NCBI RefSeq assembly: GCF_036250735.1
Contig: NZ_CP109430.1
Coordinates: 1,240,001-1,304,000 of the forward strand
Direction: 5' to 3'
DNA length: 64,000 nucleotides
DNA from: Streptosporangium sp. NBC_01495
GTDB lineage: Bacteria; Actinomycetota; Actinomycetes; Streptosporangiales; Streptosporangiaceae
Within the stretch, counting starts at the first letter, position 1, and each line of letters begins with the position of its first letter. The translations under genes and the position numbers were made by a program. The notes beneath the pieces were generated by a model. The model was given only the letters and a program-made list of their open reading frames with translations. It had not been told where the DNA came from and ran no database searches. Below, piece by piece: positions 52,815 through 60,856 of this stretch.

Positions 52815-54641
52815 ATGACGAACACGCAGGTCACGCCCGGTGGCGCGGCCGGTGGCGTCGCGGTGAACGGACTCTCGGACACATCCTGGGAGAAGCTCAG
52901 CCCGGCACGGGGTGTCGGCCTGGGGCAGGCTCGGGAGAACGTACGGCGGCTCAGGCAGAGGATCTTCAAGGCGGCGCAGGCAGGGGACTCCAAGAGGGTC
53001 CGTAACTTGCAGAAGCTGATGCTGCGCAGTCACAGCAACACGCTGCTCAGCGTGGAGCGGGTGACGCAGATCAACGCTGGCCGCCGCACGGCCGGAGTCG
53101 ACGGTGAGGTGGCGCTCACCGATGAGGCCAGGACGGAACTGATCGCTCGCGTGCAGCGCGGGGCCAGGTCCTGGACGCCTCTGCCGGTGCGGCGGGTATA
53201 CATTCCGAAGGCCGGTACGACGATCAAGAGACGGCCGCTCGGCATTCCGGTGATCTTCGATCGGGTGTTGCAGGCCCGGGTGAAGAACGCGCTGGAGGCC
53301 GAGTGGGAGGCCCGGTTCGAGGCCCGCTCGTATGGGTTTCGGCCGGGCCGCGGCTGTCACGACGCGATCGAGGCCATCTTCAACGCGCTGAGCGGCAAGA
53401 ACGCCAAGCGGTTGTGGGTCTTGGACGCGGATCTGAGCGCGGCGTTCGACCGCATCGATCACACCCAGCTCCTGATGGCCCTGGACTCCTTCCCCGCCCG
53501 GGCAATGGTCGAGGGTTGGCTGAAGGCCGGGGTGATCGAAGCGGGTAGCGGGTTTGCTCCCACCCCAGAAGGCAGCCCGCAAGGCGGGGTGATCAGCCCC
53601 GTGTTGATGAACGTCGCCCTGCACGGGCTGGAGGAGGCCGCCGGAGTCCGCTACTACGCTCACGGCTCAGAGGCGGGCTGGACCGTGGACGGGACCCCGG
53701 TGTTATGCCGATACGCCGACGACTTCGTCGTGGCCTGCCACAGCCAGGAACAGGCCATCAAGGTCAAGGCGCAGCTTTCCCAGTGGCTGGGCGTCCGGGG
53801 ACTGGCCCTGAACGAGGACAAGACGAGAATCGTCCACGCCTCGCACGGGTTCGATTTCCTCGGGTTCACCATCCGCCGCTACCCCAACGGGAAGCTGATC
53901 ATCAAACCCAGTGCGGACGCCGTCCGACGGATCCGCCGCCGACTACGCGAGGAGTTCCACGCGATGCGCGGCGCTTCGGCATCGGCGCTGATCTGGAAGC
54001 TCAATCCGATCATCTCCGGATGGGCCTCCTACTATCGGACGGCGGTCTCCAGCGCCGCGTTCAGTGCGTTGGACGGCTACGTGTGGAAGCTGGCCTACAA
54101 GTGGGCCATCCGCCGTCACCGCACCAAATCGAGGAAGTGGGTCGCCGCCCGCTACTTCGGCCGGTTCCACCCCGCCCGAGGCGACATGTGGGTGTTCGGT
54201 GACCGCGACAGTGGCGCCTACCTGCAGAAATTCGCCTGGACCAAGATAGTCCGGCACCAGTTGGTCACCGCCAAGGCATCACCCGATGACCCCGCGCTGA
54301 CCGACTACTGGGCCAGACGGCGACGCAGATACCAGCCCCCGCTCAGCGACCACATCGTGCGCCTGCTCCGCAAACAAGACGCGCGTTGCCCGCTCTGCGG
54401 GGACCATCTCCTGCACGCCGATCACGAACCAGCGCACCCACACGAGTGGGAGCAATGGCATCGAACCGTCCGCAAGGCGATCACCAAGCACGCCCTGGAG
54501 ATCACCGACACCGGACGGGCCGGCACGCCGGACAGGGACCGGATCCGCCTCATACACACCCACTGCCGCCGCCGGCTCCCATCCGGCGCAGGCAGTCAAC
54601 CAGCACTTCTGCCCGCCACGCCGCCCTCGCGGCTTGCTTGA
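52815..54641 (+). CDS. ltrA: group II intron reverse transcriptase/maturase with HNH endonuclease domain
   Basis: A 608-aa intron-encoded protein that helps splicing and copies the intron into DNA targets. It has RT0-RT7 (e.g. PLGIPVIFDRVLQARVKNALE, YGFRPGRGCHDAIEAI, DLSAAFDRIDH, GSPQGGVISPVLMN, catalytic YADDF), a maturase/thumb region (FDFLGFTIRRYPNGKLIIKPS, INPIISGWASYYR-like LNPIISGWASYYRTAV), and a C-terminal HNH domain (CPLCGDHLLHADHEPAHP). ATG 52815 is the family-like start; ATG 52764 has a better Shine-Dalgarno and would add 17 residues. The stop overlaps domain V by two bases. Confidence 0.92.
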   Translation: MTNTQVTPGGAAGGVAVNGLSDTSWEKLSPARGVGLGQARENVRRLRQRIFKAAQAGDSKRVRNLQKLMLRSHSNTLLSVERVTQINAGRRTAGVDGEVALTDEARTELIARVQRGARSWTPLPVRRVYIPKAGTTIKRRPLGIPVIFDRVLQARVKNALEAEWEARFEARSYGFRPGRGCHDAIEAIFNALSGKNAKRLWVLDADLSAAFDRIDHTQLLMALDSFPARAMVEGWLKAGVIEAGSGFAPTPEGSPQGGVISPVLMNVALHGLEEAAGVRYYAHGSEAGWTVDGTPVLCRYADDFVVACHSQEQAIKVKAQLSQWLGVRGLALNEDKTRIVHASHGFDFLGFTIRRYPNGKLIIKPSADAVRRIRRRLREEFHAMRGASASALIWKLNPIISGWASYYRTAVSSAAFSALDGYVWKLAYKWAIRRHRTKSRKWVAARYFGRFHPARGDMWVFGDRDSGAYLQKFAWTKIVRHQLVTAKASPDDPALTDYWARRRRRYQPPLSDHIVRLLRKQDARCPLCGDHLLHADHEPAHPHEWEQWHRTVRKAITKHALEITDTGRAGTPDRDRIRLIHTHCRRRLPSGAGSQPALLPATPPSRLA

Positions 54642-54715
54642 GCCGTGTGCGGGGACGACCCGCACGCACGGTTCTGAGGGGGCCCTGGTGCAGCAATGCG
54701 CCGGGGCTACCCGAC
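54640..54715 (+). ncRNA. domains V and VI of the group II intron
   Basis: Domain V is a 34-35-nt hairpin with the AGC catalytic triad; domain VI (54679-54715) carries the bulged A expected to attack the 5' splice site. Confidence 0.8.
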
Positions 54716-55014
54716 CGCCCACGCGCCAGTGATCACCAGGCGGCAGACCTTATGAGCCGAGAAAGCTCTGCATCGACGTTGTCGTGGTGGCTGCTGTGAC
54801 GATCGCTCACTTCGGCGCGAGCCGTAGCAGGTCGGGGCGATCGACTGCCGCGGACCGACTTCGTCGGCCCTTGCCATCGGATGACGCAGGGTAGATCAAA
54901 GTTGACGCTTTGCGCGTGTTGGCTGGGGTTTGGCGGTTAGAGTCGGTCATGGCGAGGAGTGCTGTGGGCACGCCGCCGGGGGCGCCGTTTCGCCTGGGGA
55001 GAGGCCGGACGGGT
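54716..55014. other. 299-bp region between intron and NLR module
   Basis: 3' exon flank of the intron plus the upstream region of the effector gene. TTGACG near 54901 is a possible -35 element without a good -10. In-frame starts at 54910 and 54949 would lengthen the effector gene but lack ribosome-binding sites. Confidence 0.4.
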
Positions 55015-55464
55015 ATGAGCGGGGATCTGGTGAACCTGGCCCATGAGATGTCGCCGTATGTCACGGCGGCGATCGGCGCTTACGGCGGCGCGGTGCTGGC
55101 CAGGGCCAACGAGGAGGCCGCCGACGCCACGGTCGGATGGGGGCGTACGCTGCTGCAGCGCATCTTCGGGGTAACCACCACCGAAGAGGAGATGCCCGAA
55201 GCGGTGACCGAGCTGGCCGCCGACCCGGACGATCCCGATCTGCAGGCGATGTTGCGGGTGCAGATCGGCAAGCTCCTGAAGGCCGATCCAGACCTGGCCG
55301 CACAGGTGCGGACCTTGCTGGAGCAGGCAAATGCGGCCACCGGCCGCACCCACATCACCACGGTCACCGCGTCGGGAGAGAGGTCGACGGCGGCCGGAGG
55401 TAACATCACTGGCCCGTCCACCAAAGGCGATCACTCTCCCATCACCCATCTCCGCCTGATATGA
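55015..55464 (+). CDS. putative NLR-partner effector with C-terminal amyloid-signalling-like motif
   Basis: A 149-aa protein of unrecognised family. Residues 1-50 include a hydrophobic helix (MSPYVTAAIGAYGGAVLARA) and a second amphipathic helix (TVGWGRTLLQRIFG); residues 60-105 are acidic and helical (LAADPDDPDLQAMLRVQIGK). Residues 117-143 hold VTASGERS, AAGGNITGPSTKGD and SPI, nearly identical to residues 14-40 of the next protein. A small helical, possibly membrane-active domain ending in a motif shared with an adjacent NLR is the layout of bacterial amyloid-signalling (BASS/Bell-type) effectors. Start 55015 is chosen for family-like content. It overlaps the NLR gene by 4 nt (ATGA). Confidence 0.62.
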   Translation: MSGDLVNLAHEMSPYVTAAIGAYGGAVLARANEEAADATVGWGRTLLQRIFGVTTTEEEMPEAVTELAADPDDPDLQAMLRVQIGKLLKADPDLAAQVRTLLEQANAATGRTHITTVTASGERSTAAGGNITGPSTKGDHSPITHLRLI

Positions 55465-55580
55465 GCAGCACTCCATCAGAACAAGAACCACCGTCTACGG
55501 TCACCGCATCGGGGGAGAGAGCAACGGCGGCCGGAGGTAACATCACTGGCCCGTCCACCAAAGGCGATTACTCTCCGATC
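55360..55580 (+). repeat. 84-bp direct repeat encoding the shared motif (55360-55443 and 55497-55580)
   Basis: The 3' end of the effector gene and the 5' end of the NLR gene carry near-identical 84-bp copies, 137 bp apart start to start, including a long perfect block covering GGCGGCCGGAGGTAACATCA and its continuation. Differences are few and mostly silent. Confidence 0.92.
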
Positions 55581-57908
55581 TACGCGCCCCGTCTGGAGCC
55601 GGGCAGTTTGCTGCCTGCCTGGCAGGTACGGGTATCGCCCCGCGAGCTGGTGCGCCGAGTGGAGGCGCCCCGAGCGTGGCACTTCATCGGCCGCGAGCAG
55701 GAGCTGGAACAGCTGCGGGAAATGCTGACCGGCGAGGGAGCGTCGATGGTGGTGCGCCAGGTGGTGTACGGCATGGGCGGGGTGGGCAAGTCCGAGCTGG
55801 TCCGCCAGTACGCCCACATCTACCGGGACCGCTACCCGGTGGCATGGTGGATTACCGCCGACTCTCCGCGAAGCCTGCAGCAGGGCCTGGCCGCTCTGGC
55901 CACGGCGCTGCACCCGCCGGTCGGGCTGGTCGGCGATGCCGAGCAGGCGGCGACCTGGGCGTTGGACTGGCTGCAGGCCCATCCCGGCTGGCTGGTGGTG
56001 CTGGACAATGTCGAAGATCCCGACCACGTGCGGTCCTGTTTGGATCGGTTGTCGGTCGGCCATCTGGTGGTCACTACCCGGCGGGATGTCTACTGGCAGG
56101 GCCTGACCTCTCTGCCCCTGCCGGTGCTGGACAGCACACCCGCATTGGATCTGATGCGCGCGATCATCGGGCAGTCTCAGCCACCTGGCCCTGCCCAGAC
56201 GGCCGATTTGGAGACCATCGCGGCCGAGCTGGGGTATCTGCCGCTGGCGCTGGAGCAGGCGGCGGCCTACATGCACCAGCAACGCTGCAGTCCCGCCCGC
56301 TATCTGCGGCAGTTGCGTGAGGAGCCCGCGCGGACGCACACGCGGTTCCCGCACGGCGGCGAGGCCGAGCGAATCATGGCCCGGCTGTGGCACCACCACT
56401 TAACAGCGCTGCAAGACCATGACCGCCGTACCGGCCTGGCCAGTGAACACCTGTTGTGGGTGCTGGCCTGCTACGCCCCCAGTGACATCCCCCGCCCCCT
56501 GCTCGGCTCCCTCTCATCCGGCGATGACCGGGATGAGGCTGCAGAAAGTGGTGAGCAGGGGTGGGACGAGGCGTTGGGGGTGCTGGCCTCCTACAGCATG
56601 ATCACCCGCTCCGGGGTGGACGAGGCCGAGACGATCAACATGCACCGGCTGTTCCAATCCGTGATCCGCCATGGCCTGGACTACGACGACCCCCGCCAGC
56701 AGGCCGCCCGCCACTCCGCCCTGACCTGGATGAAACAGGCGCTACCGTCCGATCCGGAATCCAACGTCAGCGGCTGGCCTGCCTGGCGTGATCTGATGCC
56801 CCACATCGACGCACTGGCCTCCTGCCACCGGCACGGAAGCGAACCGCCGGAACTCGGCTCCATCCTCAACCAGGCCACCATCTTTGTCTGGACGCAGGGC
56901 CAGCATCAACGCGTCCACGATCTCGCCAACCGGGCGCTGACCATCGCCGTGGCCGCCTACGGCCCCGACCACCCCGGCGTCGCCGTTCGACTGGGTAACC
57001 TCGCGGCCAGCTTCCGTGATCTGGGGCGGCCGGGTGAGGCGGTGCCATTGGTTGAACGGGCACTGGCCATCGCCGTGGCCGCCTATGGCCCCGACCACCC
57101 CACCATCGCCACCTGGCTGGGTAACCTCGCGGCCAACTTCCATGATCTGGGGCGGCCGGGTGAGGCGGTGCCGCTGGAACAGCGGGCGCTGGCCATCATT
57201 GAGGCCGCCTACGGCCCCGACCACCCCGACGTCGCCGTTCGACTGAGTAACCTCGCGGCCAACTTCCATGATCTGGGGCGGCCGGGTGAGGCGGTGCCGC
57301 TGGAACAGCGGGCGCTGGCCATCATTGAGGCCGCCTACGGCCCCGACCACCCCACCATCGCCGCTTTGCTGAGTAACCTCGCGGCCAACTTCCGTGCTTT
57401 GGGACGGCCGGGTGAGGCGGTGCCGCTGGAACAGCGGGCGCTAGCCATCATTGAGGCCGCCTACGGCCCCGACCACCCCACCATCGCCGCTTTGCTGGGT
57501 AACCTCGCGGCCAGCTTCCGTGCTTTGGGGCGGCCGGGTGAGGCGGTGCCGCTGGAACAGCGGGCGCTGGCCATCACCGTGGCCGCCTACGGCCCCGACC
57601 GCCCCACCATCGCCGCTTTGCTGGGTAACCTCGCCAGCAGCTTCCGTGATCTGGGGCGGCCGGGTGAGGCGGTGCCATTGGTTGAACGGGCGCTGGCCAT
57701 CGCCGTGGCCGCCTATGGCCCCGACCACCCCACCATCGCTACTTTGCTGGGTAACCTCGCGGCCAGCTTCCATGCTTTGGGGCGGCCGGGTGAGGCGGTG
57801 CCATTGCTTGAACGGGCACTGGCCATCACCGAGACCGCCTATGGCCCCGACCACCCCGACGTCGACGTCTTGCGGGGTGCTCTGTCCTATGTGCGACATG
57901 CCAGGTAG
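55461..57908 (+). CDS. NLR-type STAND NTPase: N-terminal shared motif, NB-ARC, TPR repeats
   Basis: An 815-aa signalling ATPase. Residues 14-40 repeat the effector motif (ASGERATAAGGNITGPST). The NB-ARC domain (about 70-420) has FIGREQELEQL, P-loop GMGGVGKS (104-111), Walker B LVVLDNV (178-184), sensor VVTTRR (203-208), GLPL-like LGYLPLALEQAAAY and MHD-like INMHRLF near residue 394. Residues 494-805 are about eight near-identical 42-residue tetratricopeptide repeats (YGPDHPTIAALLGNLAA...LGRPGEAVPL). In this class TPRs sense a ligand, NB-ARC oligomerises, and the N-terminal motif would template the effector's motif. The target and ligand are unknown; an antiphage role is inferred. Confidence 0.88.
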   Translation: MSSTPSEQEPPSTVTASGERATAAGGNITGPSTKGDYSPIYAPRLEPGSLLPAWQVRVSPRELVRRVEAPRAWHFIGREQELEQLREMLTGEGASMVVRQVVYGMGGVGKSELVRQYAHIYRDRYPVAWWITADSPRSLQQGLAALATALHPPVGLVGDAEQAATWALDWLQAHPGWLVVLDNVEDPDHVRSCLDRLSVGHLVVTTRRDVYWQGLTSLPLPVLDSTPALDLMRAIIGQSQPPGPAQTADLETIAAELGYLPLALEQAAAYMHQQRCSPARYLRQLREEPARTHTRFPHGGEAERIMARLWHHHLTALQDHDRRTGLASEHLLWVLACYAPSDIPRPLLGSLSSGDDRDEAAESGEQGWDEALGVLASYSMITRSGVDEAETINMHRLFQSVIRHGLDYDDPRQQAARHSALTWMKQALPSDPESNVSGWPAWRDLMPHIDALASCHRHGSEPPELGSILNQATIFVWTQGQHQRVHDLANRALTIAVAAYGPDHPGVAVRLGNLAASFRDLGRPGEAVPLVERALAIAVAAYGPDHPTIATWLGNLAANFHDLGRPGEAVPLEQRALAIIEAAYGPDHPDVAVRLSNLAANFHDLGRPGEAVPLEQRALAIIEAAYGPDHPTIAALLSNLAANFRALGRPGEAVPLEQRALAIIEAAYGPDHPTIAALLGNLAASFRALGRPGEAVPLEQRALAITVAAYGPDRPTIAALLGNLASSFRDLGRPGEAVPLVERALAIAVAAYGPDHPTIATLLGNLAASFHALGRPGEAVPLLERALAITETAYGPDHPDVDVLRGALSYVRHAR
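56940..57860 (+). repeat. 126-bp tandem repeats encoding the TPR array
   Basis: Units begin near 56940, 57066, 57192, 57318, 57444, 57570, 57696 and 57822 (last one partial). Some neighbours, such as those at 57192 and 57318, are almost identical, suggesting recent duplication or gene conversion. Confidence 0.92.
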
Positions 57909-58029
57909 CTCCATCTTTCTGGAGCATGTACGGAATGATCAAGAAATGTTGATCATTCCGCGTGCTGTATCACCAGGTCAAAGTGGCAACATCGCCAAAT
58001 GGCAATCGCTCTCCTAAAGCGGGTGTCTT

Positions 58030-58413
58030 TTAAAACGGCCAGACGAGCCTAAAGAGGATTCCGCGAGAGGAGAGATGACCGTTCATCATGTCGCTTAGAT
58101 CATCCTCGGTGAGTTTGAGAGTGAAGGCGCTGCCCTCCTGCGATAGATCCCAGCCGCGGTCAAGGGCTCTCTGTATGGTCGCCGCCACGAGAGCCGGCCG
58201 TACGGTCATCGTTCGCTCCCCAAGCCAGGCATCCGGTCGGGAGCAGGGAAGCTCCACCAGAAGAACCCGTCCCCGTCCCTCAGCCAGCTCCACCGCGTAG
58301 GTCAGCGGACCCCAGCTGTTTCCCTGGGAATACGTGGGCTTGTGGCGGATCCGCCAGCGATAGGCGGTGCCGTCGACGCTGATCGGCCTGGAGCCCTTCT
58401 TGGGGATCGCCAC
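58030..58413 (-). CDS. conserved actinobacterial hypothetical protein
   Basis: A 127-aa cytoplasmic protein of unknown function: VDGTAYRWRIRHKPTYSQGN, then WGPLTYAVELAEG, LVELPCSRPDAWLG and VAATIQRALDRGWDLSQEGS. I recognise the pattern as a widespread actinobacterial hypothetical often near regulatory or mobile regions. GTG 58413 is chosen because AGGAGG lies 8 nt upstream. It lies at the right end of the island, convergent with the NLR gene. Confidence 0.65.
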   Translation of the reverse strand: MAIPKKGSRPISVDGTAYRWRIRHKPTYSQGNSWGPLTYAVELAEGRGRVLLVELPCSRPDAWLGERTMTVRPALVAATIQRALDRGWDLSQEGSAFTLKLTEDDLSDMMNGHLSSRGILFRLVWPF

Positions 58414-58575
58414 GGAACCGGCCTCCTGCCCTGTTTTGTCCCTGCTCCGTAAGAGCACCGGAGACAGCGACAGGTGATGCGAGATGCTCGCCAGCGTAGC
58501 CATCGTTCACTCTCATGATCGAGTGGTTTTCGCACAGCCGGACCCGGCGGTGGCGGCCCTCCAGATCTAGGAGCG

Positions 58576-58596
58576 CAGGGCACATCCAGGGCACAT
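58576..58596. repeat. 10-bp direct repeats, possible integrase arm sites
   Basis: CAGGGCACAT occurs at 58576-58585 and 58587-58596, one base apart, about 110 bp inside the right boundary repeat. Short tandem sites like this near an att site recall arm-type sites of tyrosine integrases; this is suggestive only. The gene-free stretch 58414-58701 around it shows nothing else certain. Confidence 0.4.
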
Positions 58597-58701
58597 GGGC
58601 GCGAGAAGCAGCGCGAAACGACGAGAACCAGCGAACGTCAAAAGCCCAGCTCAGAAGGCCTCCTAGGAGATCACCGCAGGTCGGTCGTCATGGCGGATCA
58701 G

Positions 58702-58774
58702 ATCTCGATGTTCTGAAAAGGATGCATATTGCATCTGATGTGGCACCTGCATCAGACGCATAGGTGTTCTGGCG
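58702..58774 (+). repeat. right boundary repeat (attR-like)
   Basis: Second copy of the 41-bp repeat (58702-58742) with a diverged 32-bp continuation. Here the preceding DNA is unrelated to the secreted coiled-coil gene, so only its last codons are duplicated. The following 220 bp to the next gene hold no recognised feature. Confidence 0.85.
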
Positions 58775-58995
58775 GGTGGTGTGCGGCCGGTGAGGGGACC
58801 GGCGTGACCTTGCCAACGGCTCCCACAACCGTCAGGAGTGATCCTCTGGGACTCCGTCAGCCGCTTGGTGAAGCGGTGCACGTGATCGGGCCTGTGGCGC
58901 CTTCGGCCAGGTGTCCGGTGTACGCGCTGATTTTGTGGGTCGCCATTACGGTGTGTCCCACGCGATGACCTGTCGGGCCCTACGAGTTCACCCAT

Positions 58996-60018
58996 TCAGA
59001 ACTTGACGAATCCGTACAGCGCGAGATGGTTCGACTTCGTGCTGCCTACTGTGTGGCCGATGCTCGACGGTTGCACGGTGCCCTCGATGAACAGGTAGTC
59101 GATCTTTCTGGAGCCGGAGGTCGCCTTCGTTCCGTAACCGGTCATGCCGAAACCGCCGAGCGTTGTCGGGGCGATGCCCGTGCGATTGGCGTCGATCCCG
59201 ATCACGCGGATCGTTGATGCGTTCATCAGGCTCGTGGCGTCCGCGCCGATATGGATGCCGGATTTCGCGATGCCCGCGGAGCCCGCACCCGCGCAGGCGT
59301 TCGCCCCGTTCTGTTCCGGGAGGTGCATGGTCGCGGCGAACACCGGTGTTCCCGTCGCCTTGATGGTGAACTTCGCGGCGATGGCGCTGGTGCGCTTCCA
59401 CTTGTGTTCATTGGCGCTGCTCGCGTCGTTGCTCGGTGGCTTGTACAGCGTGCACCCGGCCCCGTCGCGGTAGGACGTTCCGGGCTTCAGCCAGCCCGCG
59501 CTCCAGTATTTCGAGATGTTGCCCGCCGCGAGGCTCAGCGTTCTGGTGTTGTAGAGGATCCCGTTGGTCTGCTTCTTCTTCAGGTCGCCGAGCGATTGCT
59601 GGCTGCAATTGTGCGTGCCGCCCCACACCTCGGGGTCGTCCCAGGCCACGATCGCCTTGTAGGTGCCCGCCGGATAGTCGAACTTGGCCGAGAGTTGATC
59701 GGCGTACGCCGTGGCCTGTCCGGTGCCACGTACCTGTTGCACGATCAGGAGGTCGGGTGCCTGCACGTCTGAGGTGCCGGTTTTACCGTTGTCGTCGACC
59801 AGCATCGATGTGAGGTGGTCCGGGCCCGAGATCCGGGTGCACGAGCCGTCGGTGTTGTTCCTGACCAGATTCTCGATGTTGTTGTTGTAGACCCGTAAGA
59901 CGCGATCTGCCGTGGTCGTGGGCGCTTCGTGCGCCTGCGCGGCCGAGGGAGCGGCTGTGGTGAGCGCGGCGGCCGTCACCAGCGCTATCGCACCAATAGA
60001 TCGATGATCGAATGACAT
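58996..60018 (-). CDS. secreted endonuclease/exonuclease/phosphatase-fold protein with altered metal-site residues
   Basis: A 340-aa exported protein with a signal peptide (IALVTAAALTTAAPSAAQA) and an EEP-fold domain: VYNNNIENL near the N-terminus, PDLLIVQQVRG, KKKQTNGILYNTRTL, AATMHLPE, VIGIDANRTG, RKIDYLFIEG and KSNHLALYGFV. In canonical members the second motif is QE and the last is SDH; here they read QQ and SNH, so the metal-binding Glu and an active-site Asp are replaced. It may be a divergent subfamily or inactive. It lies just outside the island. Confidence 0.75.
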   Translation of the reverse strand: MSFDHRSIGAIALVTAAALTTAAPSAAQAHEAPTTTADRVLRVYNNNIENLVRNNTDGSCTRISGPDHLTSMLVDDNGKTGTSDVQAPDLLIVQQVRGTGQATAYADQLSAKFDYPAGTYKAIVAWDDPEVWGGTHNCSQQSLGDLKKKQTNGILYNTRTLSLAAGNISKYWSAGWLKPGTSYRDGAGCTLYKPPSNDASSANEHKWKRTSAIAAKFTIKATGTPVFAATMHLPEQNGANACAGAGSAGIAKSGIHIGADATSLMNASTIRVIGIDANRTGIAPTTLGGFGMTGYGTKATSGSRKIDYLFIEGTVQPSSIGHTVGSTKSNHLALYGFVKF

Positions 60019-60193
60019 TGCCGCAGACTACCGATTCTCCCGGGTTCGTGATGGGTTAATGAGGCGAGCGCGACAGGTAGCGGACGGTGGTCTCGCCCTC
60101 ACACGAGGAGACGCTGCGGCGAATAGGTACGGCCATGCATGTTCGTGGAAAGAGGAATTCGGTGAAGCGCTGATTATGGCGGTGGCGGCGCTC

Positions 60194-60820
60194 TCAGGAA
60201 TGGCGGGGCCGGCCGGGTCCGCGAAGGCGGTGCCGACCCCGGAGGTCCGTACGTTTTCCTCCGCCCAGGCCGGTCAGGAGGTCGGTAACACGGATGGTGG
60301 CGCCGTGCTCCGGGCCATAGAGTTTGGTGAGGTCTTCGCACAGGCTCGTGAGCGTCGCTCGGGCCCTGTCTGCGGCGCCGACGCTGATTTCCAGTTCGCC
60401 GATCTGGCGGCGCAACTCCAAAAGTCGCGCGTCATCCTCGGGGAAGCGGCTTCCCTCATCCGCCGGCAGCTCACGCATGATGTGCAGCGCGAGCCCGGGA
60501 TCACCGGCGTGAACATGGCAGGTCGCCTCCTGCAGCCTGCACTGGGACACCCGTTCGTAATCGGGCTCCGGGTGCAGGAGAAGGTCGTCGGCGATCTGCC
60601 GGAACTCCTGGGCCGCGCGACGGTAGTCCTGGCCCATGAGCAGGATGTCCGCGAGCTGCCCGCGCAGATCGATCACTTCCGTGTCGGCGATGCCGAGCTG
60701 CCGGCTCGCCGCCACGGCGATCCCCGCGAGCATTCCTGCCGCATCGCCGTAACGCGACTTTCTGACCAGTGACACCGCCTGCCTGCGGGCACGCCCGATG
60801 TCACCGCGGCTGAAATGGTT
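60194..60820 (-). pseudogene. C-terminal TPR fragment of a kinase-type regulatory protein
   Basis: The frame encodes RRQAVSLVRKSRYGDAAGML, DLRGQLADILLMGQDYRRAAQEFRQIADDL, VSQCRLQEATCHVHAGDPGLALHIM and LRRQIGELEISVGAADRARATLTSLC plus LTKLYGPEHGATIRV. This resembles the C-terminal tetratricopeptide part of actinobacterial serine/threonine kinases. No kinase domain precedes it; the upstream frame runs into the transposase fragment. It is therefore judged a truncated remnant, though a short stand-alone TPR protein cannot be excluded. Confidence 0.55.
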
Positions 60821-60856
60821 TTGATGTGGATTCTTGTGCCACTCGTTGAGAGGAGA

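Larger units (their letters stand above)
52121..54715 (+). mobile_element. complete group II intron with maturase
   Basis: The 2,595-nt intron begins GTGCGAC, the conserved 5' end. About 690 nt of structured RNA (domains I-IV) precede the reading frame. Domain V is at 54640-54674 (GAGCCGTGTGCGG, then CCGCACGCACGGTTC, with the AGC triad at 54641). Domain VI follows, with a candidate branch A at 54709 and a 3' end CTACCCGAC at 54715. Both ends and the protein are intact, so it may be mobile. Confidence 0.88.
51353..58774. mobile_element. putative genomic island bounded by 41-bp direct repeats
   Basis: The repeat pair, its position at the 3' end of a coding gene, the presence of a group II intron, an NLR module and orphan small genes, and 10-bp direct repeats near the right end suggest an integrated element. 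No integrase or excisionase gene is present in it, so it may be a decayed or trimmed element. The direct repeats are observed; integration is inferred. Confidence 0.55.

Noticed and set aside
52121-54715. Assigning the intron to class C because of the adjacent stem-loop
   Set aside because: The encoded protein has a C-terminal HNH domain, which class C proteins lack; class left open.
51353-58774. Integrase or relaxase gene inside the putative island
   Set aside because: All frames were read; only the DUF1877-like, intron, NLR-module and hypothetical genes are credible. No tyrosine or serine recombinase motifs were found.
60059-60772. Plus-strand open frame antisense to the TPR fragment
   Set aside because: Translation has no recognisable domain, while the minus strand gives coherent TPR helices.
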